A stretch of 64,000 nucleotides of DNA. It comes from Chitinophagaceae bacterium. Its GTDB lineage: Bacteria; Bacteroidota; Bacteroidia; Chitinophagales; Chitinophagaceae. The DNA lies in the NCBI GenBank assembly GCA_016721725.1, contig JADKHN010000001.1, forward strand, positions 1,860,001 through 1,924,000, in the 5' to 3' direction. The notes under the pieces were generated by a model. That model saw nothing but the letters and a program-made list of their open reading frames with translations. It did not search any database and was not told where the DNA came from. The position numbers and the translations under genes are program-made. Positions 32,420 through 41,861 of the stretch are shown piece after piece. How positions within the stretch are numbered: the stretch's first letter is position 1; each line of letters begins with the position of its first letter.

Positions 32420-35338
32420 ATGTTTGCAGTGAAAAAACTACTTCTCCTAACCTCCTTTCTCTCCTTCTCCTTTTTTCTTGCCGCTCAAAACTATGCCCGG
32501 TATGTCAACCCTTTTATCGGCACAGGCGGGCATGGCCATACTTACCCGGGCGCGGTAATGCCCCATGGCATGGTCCAGTTGAGTCCGGATACCCGCCTCG
32601 AAGGATGGGATGGTTGTAGCGGTTATCATTACAGCGACAATTACATCTACGGGTTCACCCATACCCACCTGAGCGGAACAGGTTGCAGTGATTATGGTGA
32701 TATTTTGCTGATGCCCATGAAGGGAACCCCCTCCGGGAATAATAAAATATACGGATCGCTTTTTTCTCACCAGAACGAAAAAGCCTCACCGGGTTATTAT
32801 GCTGTAAAACTGGATGATGACGGCATTTTTGTTGAGTTGACAACCACCACCCGCGTCGGGTTTCATAAATATACTTTTCCAGGTACCGGCGATAACCAGG
32901 TGATCATCGACCTTAAACACCGGGATGAAGTGCTGGAGTCCTCTTTGATGATCCTGAATGACCATACCGTTGCCGGATTGAGGCGAAGCAAGGCCTGGGC
33001 CGAGAACCAATATGTATATTTCGTGATTGAATTCTCGGCTCCGTTTGGTAAAAACGGGATCTGGTCGAATGACACATTGCAACCGCAAAAGACCTTGGGC
33101 GTGGAGAACGACAAGAACCTGAAAGGCTTTTTCACGTTCAGCGGCAAAACGGTCATGGCTAAAGTGGCGATCTCGTCCGTTAGTATCGAAGGAGCGCAAC
33201 GAAATCTCCGTAAGGAACTTCCGGGCTGGGATTTTGAAAGGACCAGGAAAGAAGCCGAATCAGCCTGGAACAGGGAACTGGGAAAGATCTCGGTGACCGG
33301 TCCGGATCCTTCTAAATTGAAGATATTCTATACAGCTCTTTATCATACCATGGTCGTACCCAACATCAACATGGATGTGGATGGCCAGTACCGGGGAAGG
33401 GACAATGCCATTCATACTGCAAAGGGATTCACCAATTATTCCGTATTCTCCTTATGGGATACTTACCGGGGAGCTCATCCCTTATATACGATCATCGATC
33501 AGCGAAGAACGATTGATTATATCAAATCCTTTTTGGCGCAGTACAAAGAAGGCGGGCGTTTACCGGTGTGGGAACTCAGTGGCTGTGAGACCAATTGTAT
33601 GATCGGCTATCACAGCGTTCCGGTGATCGTTGATGCTTATTTGAAAGGTCTGACCGGCTTTGATGTCAAACTGGCCATGGAGGCCATGAAGAAAAGCGCC
33701 ACCTGGGATCACCTGGGGCTACCGGCCCTGATCGATCATGGTTTCCTGGAAATGGATGATGAACATGAAAGCGTGAGTAAGACACTGGAATACGCTTATG
33801 ACGACTGGTGCATCGCCCAATTCGCAAAAAAGACCGGATACCAGCTTGACCATATCAACTTTACCAAAAGAGCCCAGGCTTATAAGAACCTGCTCGATCT
33901 GCAGACCGGCTTCATGCGCCCCAGGAAGAATGGCAACTGGGTCTCCCCATTCGACCCCCGGGAAGTGAATAATAATTTCACGGAGGCCAATAGCTGGCAA
34001 TATTCATTTTATATGCCCCAGGATGTGAACGGATACCTGGGCATGATCGGGGGAAGGAAAAAACTGGAAGAGAAACTCGACCGGCTTTTTTCAGAGAATT
34101 CACAGACCACGGGCCGCGACCAGAGCGATATCACCGGATTGATCGGTCAATATGCGCACGGCAATGAACCCAGTCACCATATCGCTTACCTGTACAATTT
34201 TGCCGGGGCTGCGTATAAGACACAGTCCATGGTGCATCGCATCATGAACGAAATGTATCAGAATGCGCCTGACGGACTGGCTGGCAACGAAGACTGCGGA
34301 CAAATGAGCGCCTGGTATGTGTTAAGCGCCTTGGGTTTCTACCCGGTCACACCCGGCACAACGGATTTCATCATCGGCACCCCGCAATTTCCAATATCCA
34401 CCATTCACCTGGAAAGCGGCAAGACCTTTACCATTAAAGCCTCCAATGTAAATGATTCCCGTTTTTACATTCAAACGTCAATATTGAATGACAAGGCCTA
34501 TGCGAGATCCTATCTGTCCTATTTCGATATCAACAAGGGAGGTATGCTGCAGTTCAGCATGGGTACAAATCCTTCAGACTTTGGGGTGAACGACTTTCCG
34601 GTTACGGCCATTGATGAACACCTGATCGTTCTTAACCCGGTGATCGAAAGCGGGGCGATGTCGTTCAGGGATAAGCAATGGGTCCGGATTTATTCGAATC
34701 AACCCGGGGTTGACCTGTATTATACCACCGACGGTACAATGCCATCTGTCCGATCAGTCAAATATAAAACCGCTTTTGAGATCGATCAGTCTGTCACCAT
34801 CAAAGCCATCGCGATCCGTGCTTCTGGTGAAAAAAGCCTGGTCACCTCCTCGGTATTCAAAAAAGCCCCCCACAACTGGAAGATCAAACTCAATACTGCC
34901 TTTGAACCTCAGTACGATGGTGGCGGTGCGGAAGGCCTGATCGATGGCATTACAGGTTCAGACAACTGGAGAAAAGGAAACTGGCAGGGGTATCAGAAGA
35001 CCGGACTGGATGCGGTTATCGACCTGCAGGAAGTTAAGACCATTTCTTCTGTAACAACCGGATTCCTGCAGGATACCCGGGCCTGGATCGTTGTACCCCG
35101 TGAATATGTAGTGGAAGTATCGGAAGATGGAAAACAGTTCACGCGGGTATTTACCGGAAACAACTTTTTACCCATCGATGACCTGAACGTACAGGTGAAA
35201 AGGGTAACCGCTTCATTCGCACCGGTTAAAGCCCGGTATGTAAGGGTGTTGGCTGCTCAATATGGTAAATTGCCCGCCTGGCATGAAGGGGCGGGAGGCG
35301 ATACGCATATATTTACCGACGAGATCGATATAAAATAA
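32420..35338 (+). CDS. GH92 alpha-mannosidase with CHB_HEX_C and F5/8-type C-terminal domains
   Basis: A 972-aa secreted exo-alpha-mannosidase. Signal peptide to about residue 22 (ending FFLAAQ). GH92 landmarks: VNPFIGTGGHGHTYPGA, GYHYSDNYIYGFTHTHLSG, the GNEPSHH motif near 580 and NEDCGQMSAWYVLSALGFYP near 622, which hold catalytic and calcium-site residues in characterised members. Residues about 750-813 resemble a chitobiase C-terminal domain and 817-972 a discoidin-like F5/8C carbohydrate-binding domain. Start set at ATG 32420, after a TTG. No SusC/D genes adjoin it. Probable role: trimming mannose from glycoproteins. Confidence 0.93.
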   Translation: MFAVKKLLLLTSFLSFSFFLAAQNYARYVNPFIGTGGHGHTYPGAVMPHGMVQLSPDTRLEGWDGCSGYHYSDNYIYGFTHTHLSGTGCSDYGDILLMPMKGTPSGNNKIYGSLFSHQNEKASPGYYAVKLDDDGIFVELTTTTRVGFHKYTFPGTGDNQVIIDLKHRDEVLESSLMILNDHTVAGLRRSKAWAENQYVYFVIEFSAPFGKNGIWSNDTLQPQKTLGVENDKNLKGFFTFSGKTVMAKVAISSVSIEGAQRNLRKELPGWDFERTRKEAESAWNRELGKISVTGPDPSKLKIFYTALYHTMVVPNINMDVDGQYRGRDNAIHTAKGFTNYSVFSLWDTYRGAHPLYTIIDQRRTIDYIKSFLAQYKEGGRLPVWELSGCETNCMIGYHSVPVIVDAYLKGLTGFDVKLAMEAMKKSATWDHLGLPALIDHGFLEMDDEHESVSKTLEYAYDDWCIAQFAKKTGYQLDHINFTKRAQAYKNLLDLQTGFMRPRKNGNWVSPFDPREVNNNFTEANSWQYSFYMPQDVNGYLGMIGGRKKLEEKLDRLFSENSQTTGRDQSDITGLIGQYAHGNEPSHHIAYLYNFAGAAYKTQSMVHRIMNEMYQNAPDGLAGNEDCGQMSAWYVLSALGFYPVTPGTTDFIIGTPQFPISTIHLESGKTFTIKASNVNDSRFYIQTSILNDKAYARSYLSYFDINKGGMLQFSMGTNPSDFGVNDFPVTAIDEHLIVLNPVIESGAMSFRDKQWVRIYSNQPGVDLYYTTDGTMPSVRSVKYKTAFEIDQSVTIKAIAIRASGEKSLVTSSVFKKAPHNWKIKLNTAFEPQYDGGGAEGLIDGITGSDNWRKGNWQGYQKTGLDAVIDLQEVKTISSVTTGFLQDTRAWIVVPREYVVEVSEDGKQFTRVFTGNNFLPIDDLNVQVKRVTASFAPVKARYVRVLAAQYGKLPAWHEGAGGDTHIFTDEIDIK

Positions 35339-35340
35339 AA

Positions 35341-35373
35341 AATCCCCCGGATGCCAAGTCCGGGGGATTTTTT
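35341..35373. terminator. Bidirectional terminator between GH92 and APC genes
   Basis: AATCCCCCGGA pairs perfectly with TCCGGGGGATT around a 7-nt loop, with six T residues on the right and A-rich sequence on the left. It serves the two convergent genes. Confidence 0.93.
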
Positions 35374-35387
35374 ACACATTGATTATT

Positions 35388-36863
35388 TTATTTTTCCGGA
35401 TTACGGAGTTTGCTGTGATTCTTACTATAAGCAAAATAAATTATAATTCCGATCACCAACCAACCTCCAAGCCTAAGCCAGTTAGTCCAGCCAAGTCCCA
35501 CGATCATGGCCCCGCAAACAAGGATTCCCAATATGGGAATAAGGGGAACCAATGGTGTTTTAAATGCCCTTGGCATATCCGGGTCAGTCTTCCTGAGAAT
35601 GATCACCGCCACACATACCAGCATAAAGGCAAATAAGGTGCCGATACTGGTCATATCGCCAACGATATCTCCGGGAACAAATGCGGCAAATGCACCAACC
35701 ACACCCAAGAAGATGAGATTGGCTTTGTAGGGGGTTTTAAATTTAGGATGTACTTCGCTGAATATTTTAGGTACCAGTCCATCACGGCTCATGGAATAGA
35801 AAACACGGCTTTGTCCAAGCAGCATGACCAGTATAACAGAGGAGAAACCCGCAAGGATGGCAACTGTTACCAGTTTTGAAAGCCATTCATAACCCGGCAT
35901 AAAGGTCGTGATCGCGGCTGCAACAGACGCTTCTTTTCCCGTGGTCCTGAAAAAATCTACTGGTGCCAGGCCGGTCAGCACATGGGCAAACAGAATATAG
36001 AGTACGGTACAAATGGCCAGGGATCCTAAGATCCCAACTGGCATGGATTTTTTTGGATTTTTTGTTTCCTGTGCGGCCGTACTTACCGCATCAAAACCGA
36101 TAAAGGCGAAGAATACAACACCCGCAGCACCCAATATCCCCATGATCCCGCCATAAGTATGGGTAATTCCCTGGTGATCGGTATAAGTACCCGCTTCGGG
36201 TATATAGGGAGTATGGTTGGCGCCATTAATAAAACCCCAGCCCAATACGATGATCAAAACGACAATGGCAACCTTGGTGATAACAATGATCCCGTTGACA
36301 AAGGCCGATTCTTTAGTTCCTTTGATCAGCAACAAACTCAGTAAAGCGATGATCCCAAAAGCAGGAATGTTCATGATGCCATGGATCCCGTCAACCGAAT
36401 GTTCAAAGGGGGAATGGCACCATTCGTAGGGGATGGCCCTCATATGCAGAACATTGACCAATAGGTTATTCAGGTACTCACTCCAGGCAATACCCACTGT
36501 TGCAGCACCTACTGCATATTCCAGCATAAGGTCCCAGCCAATGATCCAGGCCATGAATTCACCCATTGTTGCATAAGTGTAAGTGTAAGCACTACCGGAA
36601 ATGGGAATGGAAGAAGCGAGTTCGGCGTAACAAAGTCCGGCTAAAGCACAACCGATCGCAGCAACGATGAACCCCAGTGTTACCGAGGGTCCGGCATTTT
36701 GAGCCGCTGCCGCTGCTGTTCTAACAAATAGACCTGCGCCGATGATAGCGCCTATCCCCAGGGCAATGAGTGATCCAGATCCCAATGTCCTTTTAAGGCC
36801 TTTGTCCGAATCACCGGCATCAGCCATTAACAGGTGCATGGGCTTTTTTACAAATAAACTCAT
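35388..36863 (-). CDS. APC-family amino acid permease (cationic amino acid type)
   Basis: A membrane transporter of 491 aa from the chosen start MSLFVKKPMH at 36863; upstream in-frame codons look like leader. About 12-14 hydrophobic helices. The APC signatures GSGSLIALGIGAIIGAGLFV in TM1 and GFDAVSTAAQETKNPKKSMP in the TM6 region are clear. Eukaryotic-CAT-like bacterial members import amino acids with protons; substrate not predictable here. Confidence 0.88.
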   Translation of the reverse strand: MSLFVKKPMHLLMADAGDSDKGLKRTLGSGSLIALGIGAIIGAGLFVRTAAAAAQNAGPSVTLGFIVAAIGCALAGLCYAELASSIPISGSAYTYTYATMGEFMAWIIGWDLMLEYAVGAATVGIAWSEYLNNLLVNVLHMRAIPYEWCHSPFEHSVDGIHGIMNIPAFGIIALLSLLLIKGTKESAFVNGIIVITKVAIVVLIIVLGWGFINGANHTPYIPEAGTYTDHQGITHTYGGIMGILGAAGVVFFAFIGFDAVSTAAQETKNPKKSMPVGILGSLAICTVLYILFAHVLTGLAPVDFFRTTGKEASVAAAITTFMPGYEWLSKLVTVAILAGFSSVILVMLLGQSRVFYSMSRDGLVPKIFSEVHPKFKTPYKANLIFLGVVGAFAAFVPGDIVGDMTSIGTLFAFMLVCVAVIILRKTDPDMPRAFKTPLVPLIPILGILVCGAMIVGLGWTNWLRLGGWLVIGIIIYFAYSKNHSKLRNPEK

Positions 36864-37002
36864 ATCAGGTTGGTTTTGATGATTAATAGATTGGAAAAAT
36901 AAGCAATTAATTCTTATTTCAGCAACCACCCGTACATTTTTACACCCCTCCCGGCCGATAACAAGTATTAAATATTATATTGCGATACTAAATCATTGCC
37001 GC

Positions 37003-38238
37003 ATGAAAAAATCGAACCGGCTTACCCTGTACATCCTGATAGCGATGGCATTAGGTATCATTACGGGGTATTTATTGCATGAGAACGCTTCGGTTGAAAC
37101 GCAGGCCAAATATGCGACAAACCTGAAACTGCTCACCACCATTTTTCTCCGGCTGGTTCAGATGATCATTGCGCCCCTTGTTTTTTGTACCCTTGTTGTA
37201 GGCATCGCCAAACTCGGCGATCTCAAGTCGGTCGGTCGGGTAGGAGGCAAGGCCCTGCTTTGGTTCGTATCGGCTTCCCTTTTCAGCCTTTTACTGGGTA
37301 TGGTACTGGTGAATGTCTTTCACCCGGGAACGGCCATCGATCTAAGTAATGCGGATACGGCCGGTGCCAAAGACCTGATCGGGAAGACTCAGGAGTTCTC
37401 CCTTCAAAAATTCGTGGAACATGTATTTCCAAGAAGCGTTTTCGAGGCCATGAGCAATAACGAGATCTTACAACTGGTCATCTTCAGCATTTTCTTCGGT
37501 GTGGCCGCAACGGCCATCGGAGATTTCGCCAGGCCGGTGATCAAAGCGCTGGACGCGGCTTCTCACATCATCCTTAAAATGGTCAATTATGTGATGAACT
37601 TCGCACCGCTTGGTGTATTCGGTGCCATTGCGGCGGTGATCGCCACGAAAGGACTGGGCGTTTTTACTTTTTACAGTTATTATCTTTTATATTTCATCAT
37701 CGGCATCTTCCTTTTATGGGCTGCACTATTGGGAGTGGGTTTCCTGATCTTAAGGCATCGGGTACCTGCTTTGTTGAGGAGAATTGCCCAACCACTGCTC
37801 ATTGCCTTCAGCACCACCAGTTCGGAAGCTGTCTTTCCCAAACTGACCGAAGAACTGGAACGCTTTGGCTGTAAAGACAAAGTGGTCGCTTTCGTGCTTC
37901 CATTGGGTTACAGTTTCAATCTCGACGGATCCATGATGTACATGACCTTTGCCAGCCTGGCCATTGCGCAGGCTTACGGCATCCATATGGATATCGGGAC
38001 CCAGTTGACCATGCTCTTGGTTCTGATGCTGACCAGCAAGGGCATCGCCGGTGTACCCAGGGCTTCCCTGGTTGTGGTAACGGCCACCTGCGCCATGTTC
38101 AAGATACCTCCTGAAGGGATCGCCCTGATACTGCCCATCGATCATTTTTGCGACATGTTCCGTACGGGAACCAATGTACTCGGAAACGCACTGGCAACCA
38201 GTGTGGTCAGTAAATGGGAAAATGCGTTAGATGATTAA
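37003..38238 (+). CDS. Dicarboxylate/amino acid:cation symporter (DAACS/GltP-DctA family)
   Basis: A 411-aa inner membrane symporter for glutamate, aspartate or C4-dicarboxylates with Na+ or H+. Family motifs in order: serine/threonine-rich loop AFSTTSSEAVFPKL (about residues 268-281, HP1), NLDGSMMYM (the NMDGT equivalent, TM7), GIAGVPRAS (HP2) and DHFCDMFRTGTNVLGN (TM8). The Arg in DMFRTGTNV favours an acidic-amino-acid substrate. Confidence 0.9.
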   Translation: MKKSNRLTLYILIAMALGIITGYLLHENASVETQAKYATNLKLLTTIFLRLVQMIIAPLVFCTLVVGIAKLGDLKSVGRVGGKALLWFVSASLFSLLLGMVLVNVFHPGTAIDLSNADTAGAKDLIGKTQEFSLQKFVEHVFPRSVFEAMSNNEILQLVIFSIFFGVAATAIGDFARPVIKALDAASHIILKMVNYVMNFAPLGVFGAIAAVIATKGLGVFTFYSYYLLYFIIGIFLLWAALLGVGFLILRHRVPALLRRIAQPLLIAFSTTSSEAVFPKLTEELERFGCKDKVVAFVLPLGYSFNLDGSMMYMTFASLAIAQAYGIHMDIGTQLTMLLVLMLTSKGIAGVPRASLVVVTATCAMFKIPPEGIALILPIDHFCDMFRTGTNVLGNALATSVVSKWENALDD

Positions 38239-38274
38239 GGTCCGGTTTTCAATCGACACTATAAACTTTTTTAC

Positions 38275-38976
38275 ATGTTGCTTACTCTTTTGCTGGATTT
38301 TCACTGGACCCAATTATTGCAGCCTCAATGGTATATCGAGAACGGAGGACTGTGGTTCGTGGTCTTTGTGGTGTTCGCCGAAACGGGTCTCTTCGCCGGG
38401 TTCTTTCTCCCGGGCGATTCTTTGTTGTTTGTGACCGGGATCTTCAGTAATAACCTGGTTCGTGCCGGTCTTGGTTTTGATACACAGAACTCATTTATCA
38501 ACCTCCTGATCCTGGGACTGATCATTTCCGTCGCCGGAATATTAGGTAACCGGGCCGGTTACTGGTTCGGGAAAAAAAGCGGCCCTTTTTTATTTCACCG
38601 GAAAGACACGTTCTTCTTTAAGAAGCGCTATTTACTGCAGGCCAAGGATTTTTATGATAAGCACGGGGGAGGCGCCATTGTGATGGCCCGTTTTCTGCCG
38701 ATCGTTCGCACATTCGCGCCGATCGTGGCGGGGATCGTTGAAATGGACAAGAAGAAATTCGCGTTTTATAATATGGTCGGGTGCTTCGCCTGGGTTTATA
38801 CCATGCTGTTCGCGGGACATTACCTGCAGGCGGTGGTCATGAAATATTTTAAATTCGACCTGCGCGACCATTTGGAAGTGATCGTGATCGGGATCGTACT
38901 GGTGACAACGGCTCCGTTGATCATCAAAATGATCACCAGCCGGAAAAAGAAATCAGGTCAGTCTAAAGAAACCTAA
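38275..38976 (+). CDS. DedA-family membrane protein
   Basis: A 233-aa protein of the DedA/SNARE-associated superfamily, now linked to lipid scrambling and undecaprenyl-phosphate recycling. Signatures are FAETGLFAGFFLPGDSLLF near residue 35 and VMARFLPIVRTFAPIVAGI near 135, with basic residues in the reentrant regions. About five hydrophobic segments and a lysine-rich tail. Followed 11 nt later by an MFS gene. Confidence 0.92.
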   Translation: MLLTLLLDFHWTQLLQPQWYIENGGLWFVVFVVFAETGLFAGFFLPGDSLLFVTGIFSNNLVRAGLGFDTQNSFINLLILGLIISVAGILGNRAGYWFGKKSGPFLFHRKDTFFFKKRYLLQAKDFYDKHGGGAIVMARFLPIVRTFAPIVAGIVEMDKKKFAFYNMVGCFAWVYTMLFAGHYLQAVVMKYFKFDLRDHLEVIVIGIVLVTTAPLIIKMITSRKKKSGQSKET

Positions 38977-38987
38977 AGGCAAGTTCT

Positions 38988-40238
38988 ATGCAAAAGCAAT
39001 CCGCCTCCATTTTCAATATGGCTGTTATCGTAGCCGCGTTGGGTTATTTTGTCGATATCTACGACCTGTTATTATTCACCATCGTAAAAGCGCCCAGTGT
39101 CCTGGCTGTAGGGGCGACCCAGGCCAGTTTATTATCCGACAGCACGAAGATCATCAACTGGCAAATGACCGGTCTGCTGATCGGCGGTGTGATCTGGGGT
39201 GTGCTCGGAGATAAAAAGGGCAGGCTTTCCGTTTTATTCGGCTCCATCATTTTATATTCCGTGGCCAATTTCGCCACCGGTTATGTGCAGACGGTGGATC
39301 AGTATGCCTTTTGCCGCTTTGTTGGCGGTTTGGGACTTGCAGGAGAACTCGGCGCCGGCATAACCCTCGTGAGTGAATTACTACCCAAGGATAAACGGGG
39401 GATCGGCACCTCCCTGGTCGCCGGTATTGGTCTGAGTGGTGCCATTGCCGCTTATTTCACGTTCAAATTCTCAGATCACGACTGGCGGCTATGTTATAAG
39501 ATCGGTGGCGTTTTGGGCATCATGCTTCTTTTATTGCGCATCAAAGTGGCTGAATCGGGGATGTATAAAAGTCTTCAGCAGCAGAAAGCGCGGCGCGGTA
39601 ATTTTTTCATGTTCTTTACCCAGCGAAAAAGATTCATCAGGTATTTCCTGGCCATTGCCATTGGCCTTCCGACCTGGTATGTAGTTGGTATATTGGTCAA
39701 TCAAAGTGATAAATTCGGGAAGGAGTTCTTTGGCAGCACCACCATCGATTCGGGCCGTTCCATCATGTTCGCCTATATCGCCATTGCGGCGGGTGATATC
39801 CTCATCGGTTTTGTCAGCCAGTATTTCCGAAGCCGGAAAAAGGCGTTGTTGCTTTTTTATACGTTCAATATACTTGCCGTCTGCCTGTTCTTCAGCCCAT
39901 TGAACAATTCAGACAGTGTCATGTACCTCTGTTGCGCACTGATGGGATTCGGCAACGGTTACTGGGCTATTTTTGTCACGATGGGCGCTGAGCAGTTCGG
40001 TACCAACCTGCGGGCGACGGCTGCCACCACCATTCCCAACATTGTACGCGGGGCCCTGCCATTAATGAATATGATGTTCAAAGACCTGTTTCATGATAAG
40101 ATGCAATGGAACCTGTGGAACAGTGCCGTCGTTACCGGTGTCATTGTCATGTCGATCACCCTGGTGGCATTTTATTTTACCGAGGAAACCTATCACAAAG
40201 ATCTCGACTACCTGGAATCCGAGGAAGTCCTCCCATAA
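38988..40238 (+). CDS. MFS transporter
   Basis: A 416-aa 12-helix transporter. Motif A-like GGVIWGVLGDKKGRLSVLFG follows TM2 and DIYDLLLFTIVK lies in TM1, as in metabolite:H+ symporters. The central loop (RIKVAESGMYKSLQQQKARR) is basic. Substrate unknown. It lies between dedA and a GT9 gene, all on one strand with short gaps (11 and 9 nt). Confidence 0.88.
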   Translation: MQKQSASIFNMAVIVAALGYFVDIYDLLLFTIVKAPSVLAVGATQASLLSDSTKIINWQMTGLLIGGVIWGVLGDKKGRLSVLFGSIILYSVANFATGYVQTVDQYAFCRFVGGLGLAGELGAGITLVSELLPKDKRGIGTSLVAGIGLSGAIAAYFTFKFSDHDWRLCYKIGGVLGIMLLLLRIKVAESGMYKSLQQQKARRGNFFMFFTQRKRFIRYFLAIAIGLPTWYVVGILVNQSDKFGKEFFGSTTIDSGRSIMFAYIAIAAGDILIGFVSQYFRSRKKALLLFYTFNILAVCLFFSPLNNSDSVMYLCCALMGFGNGYWAIFVTMGAEQFGTNLRATAATTIPNIVRGALPLMNMMFKDLFHDKMQWNLWNSAVVTGVIVMSITLVAFYFTEETYHKDLDYLESEEVLP

Positions 40239-40247
40239 ATCAATCTC

Positions 40248-41246
40248 ATGAAATTCCTGATCATCCGTTTTTCATCCATAGGCGATATCGTGCTGACCAC
40301 GCCGGTCATCCGTTGCCTGCGTAAGAAAATGCCGGATGCGGAAATTCATTTCCTGACCAAGCAGGCATTTGCCGGGATGCTTACTTCCAATCCCTATATA
40401 GACAAGGTTCATATTCTTGGAGATAGTTTTGAACTGATGCTGCATGAACTCAAAACCGAGGAATATGACCAGATCATCGACCTGCACCATAACCTCCGTA
40501 CCTTAAGGATCAAACGCTTCCTGAAGGGGGTGCCCTCTTTTTCATTCAATAAGCTCAATGTAGAGAAATACCTGTTCACCAGCCTCAGGATCAACCTGCT
40601 TCCTAAAAAGCATATCGTTGACCGTAACCTGGAAACATTGAGCTCATTCGGTGTTACGGACGACGGGCTTGGCCTGGATTATTTCATACCGGACCGGGAA
40701 CAGGTTAAAAATGAAGACCTGCCCACTTCCCATTTGCATGGATATATCGCCCTGGTCATCGGAGCCGCCCTGAACACTAAAAAAATGCCCCTGCATAAAT
40801 TGAAGGAACTCTGCCTGGCCATCGATCATCCCATCATACTGTTGGGAGGGAAGGAAGATCATGAGAACGGCAAGGCCATCGCGAAAGTGGATGAGATCAA
40901 GATTTACAATGCTTGTGGAAAATACAGCCTGCACGAATCGGCCGATCTCGTCAGGCGTTCCAAACTGGTCATCACGCATGATACCGGACTGATGCACATC
41001 GCTGCGGCATTGCAAAAGCCAATCATCTCCGTCTGGGGCAATACCGTCCCGGCATTTGGCATGTATCCATATTATGGTTCCAGATCACAGCAGCATTACG
41101 ATGTTGTACAGGTGTCTCAACTATGGTGCAGGCCCTGCAGTAAGATCGGGTATGATAAATGTCCGAAAGGACATTTTAACTGCATGGAAAAGATCCCTGT
41201 TAACGATATTGTAAATCTGACCCACCTGCATCTCAAACGGAAATAA
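40248..41246 (+). CDS. Glycosyltransferase family 9 (heptosyltransferase-like)
   Basis: A 332-aa GT-B enzyme of the LPS heptosyltransferase group, cytosolic or membrane-associated. Typical elements: MKFLIIRFSSIGDIVLTTPV at the start, and ITHDTGLMHIAAALQKPIISVWG in the C-terminal donor-binding half. A Cys-rich segment LWCRPCSKIGYDKCPKGHFNC occurs near the end, as in other Bacteroidota members. Likely adds a sugar to LPS core; donor not proven. Confidence 0.9.
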   Translation: MKFLIIRFSSIGDIVLTTPVIRCLRKKMPDAEIHFLTKQAFAGMLTSNPYIDKVHILGDSFELMLHELKTEEYDQIIDLHHNLRTLRIKRFLKGVPSFSFNKLNVEKYLFTSLRINLLPKKHIVDRNLETLSSFGVTDDGLGLDYFIPDREQVKNEDLPTSHLHGYIALVIGAALNTKKMPLHKLKELCLAIDHPIILLGGKEDHENGKAIAKVDEIKIYNACGKYSLHESADLVRRSKLVITHDTGLMHIAAALQKPIISVWGNTVPAFGMYPYYGSRSQQHYDVVQVSQLWCRPCSKIGYDKCPKGHFNCMEKIPVNDIVNLTHLHLKRK

Positions 41247-41279
41247 AAACTGTTCTTTTGAGTTAATGGTTAAAGCGTC

Positions 41280-41861
41280 ATGAAACGATTCCTTATTTCC
41301 TTTTTATTCATCCTGTTCTGCGGATCAGTTTATGCTCAGTTCTATACCCGGGTGGAATGGGCGGGAGGAACCGATCCCTATAAAGGGGACTCCATCTATT
41401 ACGATCCGGGTTATAAACTGTCCTGGAAGGATTTCAAGGGTCAGCCAGACATGAATAGCGTTGCGGCTGCAATAACTTCCTCGGGTTTTGGGTATACGAT
41501 GGCCATGAATTCAAGGAATAATAAGGCCACCCTCGTCATTAAGGTCAGTTGTTTTTTCACCACGAGGGGTTCCTGGGTAAAAAAAGGGATGCGGTCGGAT
41601 TATGCACTACTTCACGAACAGCATCATTTCGACATCACTTATATCGTTACCTGCAGGTTCTTTCAAAAACTGAAGAATACCGCATTTACGCGTGACAATT
41701 ACAGTGAGCTGCTGGATCGTATCAACCGGGCCTATTATGAGGAACTGGAAACCCTTCAGAATGAATATGACGGGCAAACGAGGAACGGCCAGCTTAAAGA
41801 TGTTCAGCTGGCATGGAATAAAAAGATAGACGGGATGCTGGCTGCATTGGTCATAAATTGA
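41280..41861 (+). CDS. Secreted DUF922-like putative zinc protease
   Basis: A 193-aa exported protein: signal peptide MKRFLISFLFILFCGSVYAQ, then KLSWKDFKGQPD, typical of DUF922. The motif HEQHH at residues 112-116 fits HExxH and supports metallopeptidase activity. Its 3' end overlaps the convergent mntH gene by 11 nt. Target unknown. Confidence 0.75.
   Translation: MKRFLISFLFILFCGSVYAQFYTRVEWAGGTDPYKGDSIYYDPGYKLSWKDFKGQPDMNSVAAAITSSGFGYTMAMNSRNNKATLVIKVSCFFTTRGSWVKKGMRSDYALLHEQHHFDITYIVTCRFFQKLKNTAFTRDNYSELLDRINRAYYEELETLQNEYDGQTRNGQLKDVQLAWNKKIDGMLAALVIN

Noticed and set aside
40106..40324. Small frame overlapping the MFS and GT9 junction
   Set aside because: It runs through two well-supported genes in another frame and has no features of its own.
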